Of a DNA stretch of 64,000 nucleotides, positions 42,778-52,119 are shown piece after piece (positions within the stretch are counted from its first letter, which is position 1; each line of letters begins with the position of its first letter). The DNA is from Cellulosimicrobium arenosum (GTDB lineage: Bacteria > Actinomycetota > Actinomycetes > Actinomycetales > Cellulomonadaceae): positions 186,001 to 250,000 of the forward strand of contig NZ_JACYHB010000004.1 of the NCBI RefSeq assembly GCF_014837295.1, read 5' to 3'. The translations under genes were made by a program, and so were the position numbers. The notes under the pieces were generated by a model. It saw only the letters and a list, made by a program, of their open reading frames with translations, had not been told where the DNA came from and did no database searches.

Positions 42778-43458
42778 ATGCCCGACGCCGCACCTCCGCC
42801 CCACGGCCGACCCGACCCGGGGAGGTCCGACCGGACGGCGCCACCGCGCCGCCCGGCCATGCTCGACCCGCACGACGCGGACGAGCTGCCCGGAGAGCTC
42901 GACCCCGCGCTGCGCGACGAGGTCGCGCACACCACGGCGCACGCGATCGTCCACCGGGCACGTGCCACCGAGGATCCCGAGGTCGTCGGACGGCTCGTGC
43001 GCCTGGTCGAGAGCGAGGGCCTCGACGTCGTCGCGGCCCTGTGGTCCGACGCGGCGCCCGCGACCCTCCCCGGCGCGCTGTGGCGGCTCTACGTGCTGCG
43101 CGAGTGGGTGCGACGCGACCCGCAGACCGTGACGCTGCGCTACCGGCTCGGCGTGGACGCCGCGCCCGTGCACGAGGCGATCGCCGGTGTCGTGCGACCG
43201 CCCGAGCCGGCCGACCTGCGCGCGCTGGCGGACTCCGTGCTGTCCGGGGTCTTCGCGGGCGACCTCGCGGTCGCCCTGGAGCGTGCGGCGTCGTTCTGCC
43301 GCATCCTGGCGACCGGCGCGGCGTTCGACGCGGACTCGCGCGAGGTCGCCGACCCCGACGGCGCGCTGCGGATGACCCGCGGGGCGTCGTCGTTGCTGCG
43401 CACGGCGGAGGAGCTCGAGCACGCCGCGGTGCTGTGGCGCACGGACCGGCTGGACTGA
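42778..43458 (+). CDS. Conserved hypothetical protein
   Basis: This 226-aa protein has a Pro/Arg-rich N-terminal ~27 residues and then a helical domain with ELPGELDPALRDEVAHTTAH, REWVRRDPQTVTLRYRLG and ADSVLSGVFAGDLAVALERA. I recognise it only as a recurring actinobacterial protein with no known function. ATG 42778 lies 6 nt after CAGACT, which may be a -10 box, so it may be leaderless. Codon use matches its neighbours. Confidence 0.75.
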   Translation: MPDAAPPPHGRPDPGRSDRTAPPRRPAMLDPHDADELPGELDPALRDEVAHTTAHAIVHRARATEDPEVVGRLVRLVESEGLDVVAALWSDAAPATLPGALWRLYVLREWVRRDPQTVTLRYRLGVDAAPVHEAIAGVVRPPEPADLRALADSVLSGVFAGDLAVALERAASFCRILATGAAFDADSREVADPDGALRMTRGASSLLRTAEELEHAAVLWRTDRLD

Positions 43459-43535
43459 GCGCCGCCGGTCTCGCCGAGCGCGAACAGGCCACGTCCGGGC
43501 GGCGCCACGCGGGCTCGGGCACGTAGCATGGGTGA
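43459..43535. other. Start of 351-bp intergenic region ahead of the phosphate genes
   Basis: This is the first part of a long gap before DUF47-pit. TAGCAT at 43524-43529 is a good -10 hexamer, giving a predicted start at about 43536. No convincing -35 is seen. The rest of the gap holds the candidate RNA and PHO-type box described separately. Confidence 0.45.
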
Positions 43536-43692
43536 CGACGCCGGGCCGCGGTAGCCCCGGGCTCCACTTCCAGCCGCTACGAGCGGCCACGCGCCGAGAG
43601 GCGCTCCCGGCCCGGCGTCACCACCCCGTACGAGACGCACAGCGACGGCACAGCGGCCGATGCCGGAGCAGGGGCATCGGTCCGCTACATTT
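43536..43692 (+). ncRNA. Candidate structured small RNA or leader with terminator
   Basis: Starting exactly where TAGCAT predicts, a 12-bp closing stem P1 (43537-43548 with 43608-43619) encloses three hairpins: P2 AGCC/GGCT (43553-43563), P3 GCCGCT-ACG-AGCGGC (43573-43587) and P4 GCGCC-GAGA-GGCGC (43591-43604, a GNRA tetraloop). After a short spacer comes a 12-bp terminator-like stem with one bulge (43653-43664 with 43673-43685) followed by TACATTTG. I match it to no RNA family I know. It could be a riboswitch-like attenuator or a free RNA of about 157 nt. Confidence 0.45.
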
Positions 43693-43699
43693 GACGAGA

Positions 43700-43721
43700 G
43701 TTCGTCGCGCGTTCAACCAGA
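43700..43721 (+). promoter_or_regulatory. Candidate PHO box of the DUF47-pit operon
   Basis: Two adjacent 11-nt repeats, GTTCGTCGCGC and GTTCAACCAGA, in the arrangement bound by PhoP in actinobacteria. It sits 88 bp before the DUF47 start, just after the RNA terminator, and precedes a phosphate transport operon. Confidence 0.55.
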
Positions 43722-43809
43722 GGGTGTCGACGGGCCGCCGCCCGAGACTCATCGAGACCGACCAGCGATTCGCGATGACACCGTTCCCGCCCCACCTCCG
43801 GAGCCTCCC

Positions 43810-44430
43810 GTGCGCCTGCGCATGACCCCGCGCGACACATCCTTCTTCGATCTCCTCGCCGCCCTGGCCCAGCACCTCGTCACCGGTTCGTCGCTCCTGG
43901 CGGAGCTGCTCGGAGCCGACCGACCGGCCCGCAAGGCGCTCGCCAAGCAGCTCAGCGAGGCGGAGCACCTGGCGGACGACGCGACGCACACGATCATGCG
44001 CCGCCTCAACCAGACGTTCGTCACGCCGTTCGACCGCGACGACATCTACGCGCTCGCGTCCGCGCTCGACGACTGCATGGACTTCATGGAGGAGGCGGCG
44101 GACCTCATCGTCCTGTACAAGGTCGAGGAGCTGCCCGCCCGTGTGTCCGAGCAGGTGCAGGTGCTGCAGCGCGCGTCCGAGCTCACCGCGGAGGCCATGC
44201 CGCGCCTGCGCTCGATGGACGACCTCCCCGAGTACTGGGTCGAGGTGAACCGCCTCGAGAACCAGGCGGACAAGCTGCACCGCAAGCTCCTCGCCGAGCT
44301 GTTCGACAACGTCGCCGACCCGATCCTCCTCATGAAGCTCAAGGAGATCATCGAGATCCTCGAGGAGGCGGCCGACGCCTTCGAGAAGGTCGCGAACACG
44401 GTCGAGACGATCGCGCTCAAGGAGTCCTGA
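43810..44430 (+). CDS. DUF47 (PhoU-like) accessory protein of phosphate transporter
   Basis: This 206-aa all-helical protein of the DUF47/PhoU-like family is nearly always coupled to Pit transporters and thought to regulate them. It has acidic helices with DDATHTIMRRLNQTFVTPFD and RDDIYALASALDDCMDFMEE typical of the family. GTG 43810 is preferred, with GGAG 7 nt upstream; an ATG far upstream lies in the low-complexity leader. It is 5 bp before pit. Confidence 0.92.
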   Translation: MRLRMTPRDTSFFDLLAALAQHLVTGSSLLAELLGADRPARKALAKQLSEAEHLADDATHTIMRRLNQTFVTPFDRDDIYALASALDDCMDFMEEAADLIVLYKVEELPARVSEQVQVLQRASELTAEAMPRLRSMDDLPEYWVEVNRLENQADKLHRKLLAELFDNVADPILLMKLKEIIEILEEAADAFEKVANTVETIALKES

Positions 44431-44435
44431 GCGTC

Positions 44436-45437
44436 GTGGAAGCAGTGCTCGTCGTCGTCGTCGTGGCGTTCGCGCTCGGGTTCGACTACACCAACGGGTT
44501 CCACGACGCCGCCAACGCGATCGCGACGTCGGTCTCGACCCGTGCCCTCACCCCGCGCGCCGCGCTCATCATGGCCGCGGTGTTCAACCTCATCGGGGCG
44601 CTGCTCGGGACTGCGGTCGCGCAGACGATCGCGGAGGACATCGTCGCCATCAACGACGTGCCGCCGCACCAGGGGCTCGTCATCGTGCTGTGCGGACTCA
44701 TCGGCGCGATCACCTGGAACCTCATCACCTGGTGGCTCGGGCTGCCGTCGTCCTCGACGCACGCCATCATCGGCGGGCTCGCGGGCGTCGGGATCGCGTC
44801 CGGCATCACCGTGCACTGGGACGCGATCTGGGACAAGGTCGTGCTGCCCATGGTCTTCTCGCCGCTCATCGGGTTCGGGCTCGCGTTCCTCCTCATGGTC
44901 GGTGTGCTGTGGCTGTTCCGGAACGCGGCCCCGGCCAAGACGTTCCGTCGGTTCCGGATCGCGCAGACGGCGTCGGCAGCGGCGATGGCGCTGGGGCACG
45001 GCCTCCAGGACGCGCAGAAGACGATGGGTGTGATCGTCCTCGCGCTCGTCGCCGGCGGCTTCCAGGACACGAACGACATCCCCCTGTGGGTCAAGCTCTC
45101 TGCGGCCGGCGCGATCTCCCTCGGTACCTATGCGGGCGGGTGGCGCATCATGCGTACCCTCGGGCGCAAGATCATCGAGCTCGACCCCGCGCGCGGGTTC
45201 GTCGCCGAGTCCGTGGCCGCGCTGGTGCTCTACGCCAACGCGTTCATCCTCCACGCGCCCGTCTCCACCACGCACACGATCACCTCGGCGATCATGGGCG
45301 TCGGTGCGACCAAGCGGCTCTCCGCGGTGCGCTGGGGCGTGGCCAAGAACATCGGCATCGCCTGGGTCCTGACCATCCCCATGGCGGCGCTGGTCGCCGC
45401 CATCATGTACTGGATCCTCGGGCCGATCCTCGTCTGA
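44436..45437 (+). CDS. pit: Low-affinity inorganic phosphate transporter (PiT family)
   Basis: This 333-aa phosphate/metal-proton symporter has two PiT signature repeats: GFDYTNGFHDAANAIATSVS at the N-terminus and ANAFILHAPVSTTHTITSAI near the C-terminus, plus GLPSSSTHAIIGGLAG. About ten helices are predicted. GTG 44436 is 5 bp after the DUF47 stop. Its stop lies 4 bp from the convergent NUDIX gene. Confidence 0.95.
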   Translation: MEAVLVVVVVAFALGFDYTNGFHDAANAIATSVSTRALTPRAALIMAAVFNLIGALLGTAVAQTIAEDIVAINDVPPHQGLVIVLCGLIGAITWNLITWWLGLPSSSTHAIIGGLAGVGIASGITVHWDAIWDKVVLPMVFSPLIGFGLAFLLMVGVLWLFRNAAPAKTFRRFRIAQTASAAAMALGHGLQDAQKTMGVIVLALVAGGFQDTNDIPLWVKLSAAGAISLGTYAGGWRIMRTLGRKIIELDPARGFVAESVAALVLYANAFILHAPVSTTHTITSAIMGVGATKRLSAVRWGVAKNIGIAWVLTIPMAALVAAIMYWILGPILV

Positions 45438-45441
45438 CGGA

Positions 45442-46479
45442 TCAGTGCAGCGGCGGTGCGATCTTCTCCGCGGCGACCACGCGCGGGCCCTTCGAGGTCC
45501 GGGCCACGTGCGCGACGATCACCTCGCCCGGTTCGAGGAACGGGTCCCGGGTGGGGAGCGCGTTCGCGACCGGACGCCGAGAGTGCTGTCCCAGCACGTC
45601 CAGCACGGTCGGCAGCACGGGGCGGTGCGTGCACAGCACCGACGACCCGTCCACGTCCAGCAGCTCGCGCACGGTGCGCGCCACGCGCGCGGGCGAGCGC
45701 TCGTGCTGCACCTCCGTGAGGTGGTCGCTGCTCACGGTCGCGAGGCCCGAGGCGCTCGCGTACGGCGCGATCGTCTGCGCGCACCGGTCCCAGCGGCTCG
45801 TCACGACGGTACCCACGCCGTACGCCGCGAGGACCGGCACCAGGGCTGCGGACTGGGCGTGCCCGGACGGGGTCAGCGGTCGGTCGTGCTCGTCGCCGTA
45901 CCAGGCGCCACGCGCCACCGCCTTGCCGTGCCGGGCGATGACGACGACGTGCGTCGCGAGCCGGTCCTCGTCCCGGGCGCGCACGAGCGCGTCGAGCGGG
46001 GTCCGGTCGGCGTCGCGCGTGAGCCGCGTGGCCGCGTCCTGCGCGGACAGCCACACGCCGGCGTCGATCTCGTGCGGCGACACCGGTGGGACGGGTGCAC
46101 GCGCGGCGAGGGCGCCCGCGTCCCGCGTGCGCGACGCCCGCTGGGCGGCCCAGTAGTGCACGCGCTTCACGCGTCCCTCGCCCGTGAGGTACTGCAGACC
46201 GGGGAGCGGGATCCCGAGCACGATCGGCTTGCCGGTCTCCTCGGCGACCTCGCGCGCCGCGGCCGCCTGGAAGGTCTCTCCCTCCTCGAGCTTGCCCTTC
46301 GGCCACGACCAGTCGTCGTAGCGCGGGCGGTGGACGAGGCGGACCTGCAGCTCGCCGTGCCGCTCGCGCCACACGAGCGATCCCGCGGACTCGATGACGG
46401 GCGCGTGCTCGACGTGCGTCGGGCCGAGCGCAGGCACGAGCGGGACACCGCTGTGCAGCGCCGACGGAGGTACTCCCAC
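45442..46479 (-). CDS. NUDIX hydrolase / SixA-type histidine phosphatase fusion
   Basis: This ~345-aa protein joins an N-terminal MutT/NUDIX domain (box WPKGKLEEGETFQAAAAREV, then AEETG) to a C-terminal histidine phosphatase domain (VVVIARHGKAVARGAW with RHG, and LCTHRPVLP). Such fusions hydrolyse nucleoside or inositol/dinucleoside polyphosphates and are often next to ppk. GTG 46479 (5 bp after the ppk1 stop) or GTG 46437 may be the start. It forms the tail of an mshD-ppk1 operon. Confidence 0.9.
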   Translation of the reverse strand: MGVPPSALHSGVPLVPALGPTHVEHAPVIESAGSLVWRERHGELQVRLVHRPRYDDWSWPKGKLEEGETFQAAAAREVAEETGKPIVLGIPLPGLQYLTGEGRVKRVHYWAAQRASRTRDAGALAARAPVPPVSPHEIDAGVWLSAQDAATRLTRDADRTPLDALVRARDEDRLATHVVVIARHGKAVARGAWYGDEHDRPLTPSGHAQSAALVPVLAAYGVGTVVTSRWDRCAQTIAPYASASGLATVSSDHLTEVQHERSPARVARTVRELLDVDGSSVLCTHRPVLPTVLDVLGQHSRRPVANALPTRDPFLEPGEVIVAHVARTSKGPRVVAAEKIAPPLH

Positions 46480-46484
46480 CGGGT

Positions 46485-48749
46485 CTACCGCCCGCCCGGT
46501 CGGCGGCGGTGGCGACGGACGAGCTCCGCCTGCAGGTCGCGGAGCGCGCCGCCGTCGGGCGCGGACCCGGGACGCTGCCACGCGCCGTCGGGCCCGAGGT
46601 GCCAGGCCGAGGTCCCGTCCGACATGGAGCTGTCCAGGAGATCGATGAGGTCGGTCGCGTGCTCGGTGTCGGCGATGCGCACGAGGGCCTCGACGCGGCG
46701 GTCGAGGTTGCGGTGCATGAGGTCGGCAGAGCCGATGAACACCTCGGGCCCGGACTCTGGTCCTTCGCCGATCGCGGGCCCGGCGCTGTTCGCGAACGCG
46801 TAGATGCGCGAGTGCTCGAGGAAGCGGCCCAGGATCGAGCGGACCCGGATGTTCTCGCTCAGCCCGGGGACGCCGGGGCGCACGGCGCAGATGCCGCGCA
46901 CCACGAGGTCGACCTGCGCCCCGGCCTGCGACGCCCGGTAGAGGGCGTCGATCGTGGTCTCGTCCACCACCGAGTTCACCTTGATCTTGACCCAGGCATC
47001 GTGGCCCGCGCGGGCCGCCGCGGCCTCGCGCTCGATCCGCTCCACGAGCCCGGTCCGCGCGGTCCGCGGCGCGACGAGGAGACGGTGGAAGCGGGACTGC
47101 GGCGCGTAGCCCGAGAGCTGGTTGAACAGCCTGGTCAGGTCCTGCCCGACGTCCGTGTCGCACGTGAGCAGACCGTGGTCCGTGTACTGGCGGGCCGTCT
47201 TCGGGTGGTAGTTCCCCGTGCCGACGTGGCAGTACCGACGCAGCCCGTCGGACTCCTGACGCACGACGAGCGACAGCTTGCAGTGCGTCTTGAGGCCGAC
47301 GATCCCGTACACCACGTGCACGCCCGCGTGCTCGAGCTTGCGCGCCCACGTGATGTTCGCCTGCTCGTCGAACCGCGCCTTGATCTCGACGAGCGCGAGC
47401 ACCTGCTTGCCCGCGTCGGCGGCGTCGATGAGCGCGTCCACGATCGGGGAGTCGCCCGACGTGCGGTACAGCGTCTGCTTGATGGCCAGCACCGCCGGGT
47501 CGGCCGCCGCCTGCTCGATGAACGTCTGCACCGACGTCGAGAACGAGTCGTACGGGTGGTGGAGCAGGATGTCGCGCTCGCGGATCGCGGCGAACAGGTC
47601 GGACGGCGAGGAGCTCTCCACCTCGGCGAGCTGGCGGGGCGTCGTGGGGACGAACGGCGGGAAGTGCAGGTCCGACCGCTCGAGGTCCGCCAGGAGATTG
47701 AGCCCGGTGAGGTCCAGCGGCTCCGGCAGCTCGTAGACCTCCTGCTCCACCACGTCCAGCTCGCGGATCAGCAGCGCGCGGATGCGCGGGCTGATCCCGT
47801 GCGTGAGCTCGAGCCGGACCGGCGGGCCGAACCGTCGCCGCAGCAGCTCCTTCTCCATGGCCTGCAGGAGGTTCTCCGCGTCGTCCTCCTCGACCTCGAC
47901 GTCCTCGTTGCGGGTCACGCGGAACGTGTGGTGCTCGCGCACCTCCATGCCCGGGAACAGGTGGTCGAGGTGGTGCGCGATGACCTCCTCGAGCGGGACG
48001 AACGACGTCGGCCCGCGGTCGGGGGCGGCCGTCTGCGAGGTCGGTGCGGACGGCCGTCCGCGTGCGTCCACGGCGATGAAGCGCGGCAGCAGCGGCGGCA
48101 CCTTGACGCGCGCGAAGTGCTCCTTGCCCGTCGTCGGGTTCACCACCACGACGGCGAGGTTGAGCGAGAGCCCCGAGATGTACGGGAAGGGATGCGCCGG
48201 GTCGACCGCGAGCGGGGTCAGGACCGGGAAGATCTGCTTGCGGAAGTACTTGTGGAGACGTTCCTGCTCACGGGTCTCGAGCTCGTCCCAGTGCACGAGC
48301 GTGATGCCCTCGCCCGCGAGCGCGGGCTGCACGTCGTCGGTGAAGACCTGGCCGTGACGGGCCATCAGGTCGTGGGCGCGCTCGCTGATGGCGTCCAGCA
48401 CCTGCCGGGGAGACAGCCCCGACGCGGCCGTGACCGCGATCCCCGTCGCCATGCGTCGCTTCAGCCCGGCCACCCGGACCATGAAGAACTCGTCCAGGTT
48501 CGAGGCGAAGATCGCGAGGAAGCGCAGCCGCTCCAGGAGCGGCTGCGAGGGGTCCTCCGCGAGCTCGAGCACCCGCTGGTTGAACGCGAGCCAGCTCAGC
48601 TCGCGGTCTGCGAACCGGTCGTCGGGGAGGTGGACGGACCCGTCGCCGTCGGCGCCGACGGCGACACCGTCCGGCTCCTCCGCGATGTGCTCGGCGATGT
48701 GCGCCGCGAGCTCCTTGTCGAGTGCTCGCTTGGTGGAGGTCTCCGTCAT
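46485..48749 (-). CDS. ppk1: Polyphosphate kinase 1
   Basis: This 754-aa enzyme makes inorganic polyphosphate from ATP. It has the N-domain ([18 protein letters not shown]), the catalytic His region [20 protein letters not shown] and the second PLD-like His/Lys region near the C-terminus ([20 protein letters not shown]). ATG 48749 is used; the ribosome site is modest. It lies 43 bp after mshD and 5 bp before the NUDIX/SixA gene, a likely operon. It is part of a phosphate block with DUF47-pit. Confidence 0.96.
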   Translation of the reverse strand: MTETSTKRALDKELAAHIAEHIAEEPDGVAVGADGDGSVHLPDDRFADRELSWLAFNQRVLELAEDPSQPLLERLRFLAIFASNLDEFFMVRVAGLKRRMATGIAVTAASGLSPRQVLDAISERAHDLMARHGQVFTDDVQPALAGEGITLVHWDELETREQERLHKYFRKQIFPVLTPLAVDPAHPFPYISGLSLNLAVVVVNPTTGKEHFARVKVPPLLPRFIAVDARGRPSAPTSQTAAPDRGPTSFVPLEEVIAHHLDHLFPGMEVREHHTFRVTRNEDVEVEEDDAENLLQAMEKELLRRRFGPPVRLELTHGISPRIRALLIRELDVVEQEVYELPEPLDLTGLNLLADLERSDLHFPPFVPTTPRQLAEVESSSPSDLFAAIRERDILLHHPYDSFSTSVQTFIEQAAADPAVLAIKQTLYRTSGDSPIVDALIDAADAGKQVLALVEIKARFDEQANITWARKLEHAGVHVVYGIVGLKTHCKLSLVVRQESDGLRRYCHVGTGNYHPKTARQYTDHGLLTCDTDVGQDLTRLFNQLSGYAPQSRFHRLLVAPRTARTGLVERIEREAAAARAGHDAWVKIKVNSVVDETTIDALYRASQAGAQVDLVVRGICAVRPGVPGLSENIRVRSILGRFLEHSRIYAFANSAGPAIGEGPESGPEVFIGSADLMHRNLDRRVEALVRIADTEHATDLIDLLDSSMSDGTSAWHLGPDGAWQRPGSAPDGGALRDLQAELVRRHRRRPGGR

Positions 48750-48792
48750 AGGTTCATGGTGGCACCTGTTGGTGAACGGCGCGTGACGCCGG

Positions 48793-49737
48793 TCACCCGG
48801 CATCCCGCGGGCCGTGCGCGGGCGCGTACTGCACGTGGGTCTCGCGCCGGAAGAACCCGGCGCGCTCGTACGTCCGCAGTGCGGGCACGTTGTCACCGTC
48901 GACGTAGAGCACGGCGACCTCCACCCCGACCCGTGCGAGGTGCGCGAGCCCGACGTCGGTCAGCAGCCGTCCCAGCCCCTCGCCCTGGGCGTCGGGGACC
49001 ACGCCGACGACGTAGATCTCGCCCTCGCGCGGACCGTCGCCCTGGTCCGTGGGCACCTTGGTCCAGACGAACCCGACGAGCTCGCCGGACGGCTCGCGCT
49101 CGAGCAGGAACAGCCCGGCCGGGTCGAACCAGTCCTCGCGCGTCCGCGCGTGCAGGTCGTCGACGGTCAGGCGACCCTGCTCGGGGTGGTGGGCGAACGC
49201 GAGCGCGTTGGCGCCGACCCAGGCCGCGTCGTCGGGCCCGGGGGAGAACGGCCGCACGCGCAGGCCCGGCGGGACGGTCGGGCCGGGGTGGCCCGACGCC
49301 GGTCCCAGCGGCCGGGCGAGCACGAGCAGCTCGCGCGCGACGACGAGACCGGACCGGGCGGCCAGGGACCGGGCCGCGGCCAGGTCCCCGTGCGCCCACA
49401 CGTGCAGCGGGTGCGCCGGGACCCGGTCCTGGGCGCTCGCGAGCAGGTGGAAGCCGAGGCCGTGCCGCCGGTGCGCGGGGCGCACGACGAGCTCCGCGCT
49501 CGGGGGGGCGCCGCGCCGGTCCACCTGGGCGTACCCGGCGAGCTCGCCGGACCTCCAGGTGAACAGGTGGACGACGTCGTCGCCCGGGGCGCGCAGGTTC
49601 AGCAGGGGCTGCTCGGACAGGGGGGCGACGCCGTCGACGCGCTCGGCGTCGGCGGCGAGGTCGTGCACCTGGGCCACCTCGAGGTCGTCGACGAGCGGGC
49701 CGGGGTGCCAGAGGATCGCGGTCTCCACCCGACCCAT
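48793..49737 (-). CDS. mshD: Mycothiol synthase
   Basis: MshD acetylates Cys-GlcN-Ins to mycothiol, the main thiol of actinobacteria. The 314-aa protein holds two GNAT domains; the C-terminal one shows [20 protein letters not shown], the acetyl-CoA loop, and [23 protein letters not shown] 49737 starts MGRVETAIL. It is the first gene of the mshD-ppk1-NUDIX run and divergent from the amidohydrolase cluster, whose control region begins in the 143-bp gap. Confidence 0.93.
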   Translation of the reverse strand: MGRVETAILWHPGPLVDDLEVAQVHDLAADAERVDGVAPLSEQPLLNLRAPGDDVVHLFTWRSGELAGYAQVDRRGAPPSAELVVRPAHRRHGLGFHLLASAQDRVPAHPLHVWAHGDLAAARSLAARSGLVVARELLVLARPLGPASGHPGPTVPPGLRVRPFSPGPDDAAWVGANALAFAHHPEQGRLTVDDLHARTREDWFDPAGLFLLEREPSGELVGFVWTKVPTDQGDGPREGEIYVVGVVPDAQGEGLGRLLTDVGLAHLARVGVEVAVLYVDGDNVPALRTYERAGFFRRETHVQYAPAHGPRDAG

Positions 49738-49818
49738 CTTGCCGCTCCCCGGGACCGGGAGCAGCGTTCACACGTCCGGACCGTGCCGGTTACGCGGCCG
49801 AAACAGGGTCCGCCTACC

Positions 49819-49855
49819 GTTCTGAATGTTCCTCTGATCAACATTTCACGAGAAC
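49819..49855 (+). promoter_or_regulatory. Operator A of the heterocycle cluster
   Basis: ATGTT (49826-49830), 9 bp, AACAT (49840-49844), extended as AATGTT/AACATT and flanked by GTTCT/AGAAC (49819-49823 with 49851-49855). A TACCGT hexamer (49815-49820) would put the start site inside the operator. The same ATGTT-N9-AACAT pattern occurs at 58656-58674. Confidence 0.6.
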
Positions 49856-49880
49856 TGGCCCTGACCTGTGAGGAGGTGCC

Positions 49881-51290
49881 GTGCACCACGACACCACGCC
49901 GACGATGCCGACGATGCCGACGACGCCCATGATGCCGGCGACGCTGCCGGTCGGCGCCCCCGACGCGGCGGCGACGCTCGCCGGGGCGCACATCGCCGGA
50001 CTGCGGGGCGTCCGGGCGCCCGACGGCACCGTGGTCGACCTCGACGTCGAGCGTGGACGGATCTCCGCGGCGACGCCGACCGGTGACCGCGCCGACGCGC
50101 CGGCGGGCCTGCTCCTCGACGCCCGCGGCTGGCGGGTGCTGCCCGCCGCGTGCGAGCCGCACGCGCACCTCGACAAGGCGCTCACCGCTGCGCGGATCCC
50201 TGCCGGGACGGGCGACGACCTCGTCGGTGCCGTCGCGCGCTGGCGCGAGCTCGCCGCCGGTATCGACGGGGCCGACGTCGCGCTGCGCGCCCGACGCGCC
50301 GTCGGACGCTACGTGGCCCGGGGCACCACGACGATCCGCACCCACGTCGACGTGCCCGTCGTCGGCGACCCGTTGCGCATGCTCGACGCGCTGCTCGACC
50401 TGCGGGACGAGCTCGCCGGGGCGGTCACCCTCCAGGTGTGCCTGCTCGGTGGCTCGCACACGAGCGACGCCGTCTACCTGGAGGCTGCCGCGCGCGGTGT
50501 CGACGTCCTCGGCGGCTGCCCGCACCTCGCTCCCGACCCCGCCCTCGAGATCTCCCGCGTCCTCGACCTCGCCGAGCGCACCGGCCTGCCCGTCGACCTG
50601 CACGCCGACGAGCAGACCGCCCTGCCGGACGCGGGGCTCCTCGACGTCGAGGACCTCGCGCAACAGGTGATCGCGCGTGGCCTGCAGCAGCGCGTCACCG
50701 CGAGCCACGCGGTGCGGCTCGGCTCGCTCCCGCCGGCGCGACTCGGGCCGGTCGTCGACCTCCTGGCCCGCGCGGGCCTCGGCGTCGTGACGCTGCCCAT
50801 CACCAACCTCTACCTCCAGGGACGCGACTCGACGCACCTCGCGCCGCGCGGCCTGACGGCCGTCCGCGCGCTCCTCGACGCCGGCGTCCCGCTCGCCGCG
50901 GGCGCCGACAACGTGCGCGACCCCTTCAACCCCGCCGGGACGTGCGACCCGTTCGAGACGACGTCGCTGCTCATGACCGCGGCCCACCTGACGCAGCGCG
51001 AGGCGCTCGACGCCGTCACCGCGGGCGCGCGCACCGTGCTCGGCCTCGAGCCCGCCGGGCCCGCCGTGGGGGAGCGCGCCGACCTCGTCCTGGTCCCGGA
51101 CGTCCCGCTCGGCGACGTCCTCGCCGGTGGCGAGCAGGCGCGCGTCGTCCTGACGGGCGGTCGGGTGGTCGCCGACACCCGCGTCGCCAGCGTCCTGGCG
51201 CTGGACCGGTCCGCCGTACCGACCACCACCGATCTGCCCGACCGCCCTGCCGCACCCGCGGCCCACCGACCCGACCAGCTCGTGAGGTGA
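49881..51290 (+). CDS. Amidohydrolase, cytosine deaminase-like
   Basis: This 469-aa metal-dependent deaminase/hydrolase of the amidohydrolase superfamily has the HAHLDKAL metal motif, LHADEQTAL, SHAVRLG and GADNVRDPFNPAGTCDPFET, the last with the Asp typical of cytosine/isopropylammelide-type deaminases. All the metal and catalytic positions I can identify are present. The N-terminal 25 residues are a Met/Pro/Thr repeat coded by 9-bp units. GTG 49881 has a perfect GAGGAGG. It is the first gene of the cluster under operator A. The substrate is unknown, probably a ring C-N bond of a nucleobase-like compound. Confidence 0.87.
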   Translation: MHHDTTPTMPTMPTTPMMPATLPVGAPDAAATLAGAHIAGLRGVRAPDGTVVDLDVERGRISAATPTGDRADAPAGLLLDARGWRVLPAACEPHAHLDKALTAARIPAGTGDDLVGAVARWRELAAGIDGADVALRARRAVGRYVARGTTTIRTHVDVPVVGDPLRMLDALLDLRDELAGAVTLQVCLLGGSHTSDAVYLEAAARGVDVLGGCPHLAPDPALEISRVLDLAERTGLPVDLHADEQTALPDAGLLDVEDLAQQVIARGLQQRVTASHAVRLGSLPPARLGPVVDLLARAGLGVVTLPITNLYLQGRDSTHLAPRGLTAVRALLDAGVPLAAGADNVRDPFNPAGTCDPFETTSLLMTAAHLTQREALDAVTAGARTVLGLEPAGPAVGERADLVLVPDVPLGDVLAGGEQARVVLTGGRVVADTRVASVLALDRSAVPTTTDLPDRPAAPAAHRPDQLVR

Positions 51291-51295
51291 CATCG

Positions 51296-52057
51296 ATGAG
51301 CACCACGACCACGCGACCGAAGTCCATGACCCGCACGCTCGTGCTCGACGACGTGACGAAGCAGTTCGCCACCGGCACCGTCGCGCTCGAGGACGTGAGC
51401 CTGTCCGTCGCCGCCGGCGAGTTCGTCACCGTCGTCGGTCCGTCCGGGTGCGGGAAGTCCACCCTCCTGCGTCTCGCGTCCGGCCTCGACGACGTCAGCG
51501 AGGGCAGCATCGAGGTCAACGCGCTCTCGACGTCCTACGTCTTCCAGGAGCCGACGCTCCTGGAGTGGCGCAGCGCGCTGCGCAACGTCGAGCTCGTCGG
51601 CGAGCTGCGCTCGGAGGGCAAGGCGGACCGGCGTCGTCGAGCGAAGGAGGCGCTGGACCTCGTCGGCCTCGCGGGGTTCGAGAAGCAGCACCCGCGCCAG
51701 CTCTCGGGCGGCATGCGCATGCGCGTCTCGATCGCCCGCGCGCTCGTGGCCGAGCCCGACCTCGCGCTGTTCGACGAACCGTTCGGCGCCCTCGACGAGA
51801 TCACGCGCCTGCACCTGCAGACCGAGCTGCAGCGGCTCTTCGCGCTCAAGCAGTTCGCCGGCCTGTTCATCACGCACTCCGTCTCGGAGGCCGTCTACCT
51901 GTCCACGCGCGTCGTCGTGATGAGCGGTCGACCCGGCCGCGTCGTCGCCGACATCCCGGTGCCGTGGGCCTACCCCCGGCCGCCCGAGCTGCGCTTCGAG
52001 CCCGAGTTCGCGGCGCTGACCGGCGAGGTCTCCGCCGCGCTCGGGGAGCACTCGTGA
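51296..52057 (+). CDS. ABC transporter ATPase (TauB/SsuB/ThiZ-like)
   Basis: This 253-aa nucleotide-binding subunit has Walker A GPSGCGKST, the Q-loop FQEPTLLEWRS, signature LSGGM, Walker B ALFDEPFGALDE, and the switch His in ITHSVSEAVYL. The sequence type is that of taurine/sulfonate/thiamine-pyrimidine importers. ATG 51296 follows GAGGTG; a GTG at 51287 overlapping the previous stop is possible. It powers the permease and binding protein that follow. Confidence 0.93.
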   Translation: MSTTTTRPKSMTRTLVLDDVTKQFATGTVALEDVSLSVAAGEFVTVVGPSGCGKSTLLRLASGLDDVSEGSIEVNALSTSYVFQEPTLLEWRSALRNVELVGELRSEGKADRRRRAKEALDLVGLAGFEKQHPRQLSGGMRMRVSIARALVAEPDLALFDEPFGALDEITRLHLQTELQRLFALKQFAGLFITHSVSEAVYLSTRVVVMSGRPGRVVADIPVPWAYPRPPELRFEPEFAALTGEVSAALGEHS

Positions 52058-52119
52058 GCGCGCCCGTGCGACCGTCCACCGCCCCCTCCGTCCCACCGCC
52101 CGGCTCGCAGGAGGTCTTC

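Noticed and set aside
43537-43619. Interpretation of the multi-hairpin region as a tRNA or SRP RNA
   Set aside because: There is no T-loop or anticodon arm pattern and no SRP GGAAG-type loop. The stem lengths do not fit either RNA.
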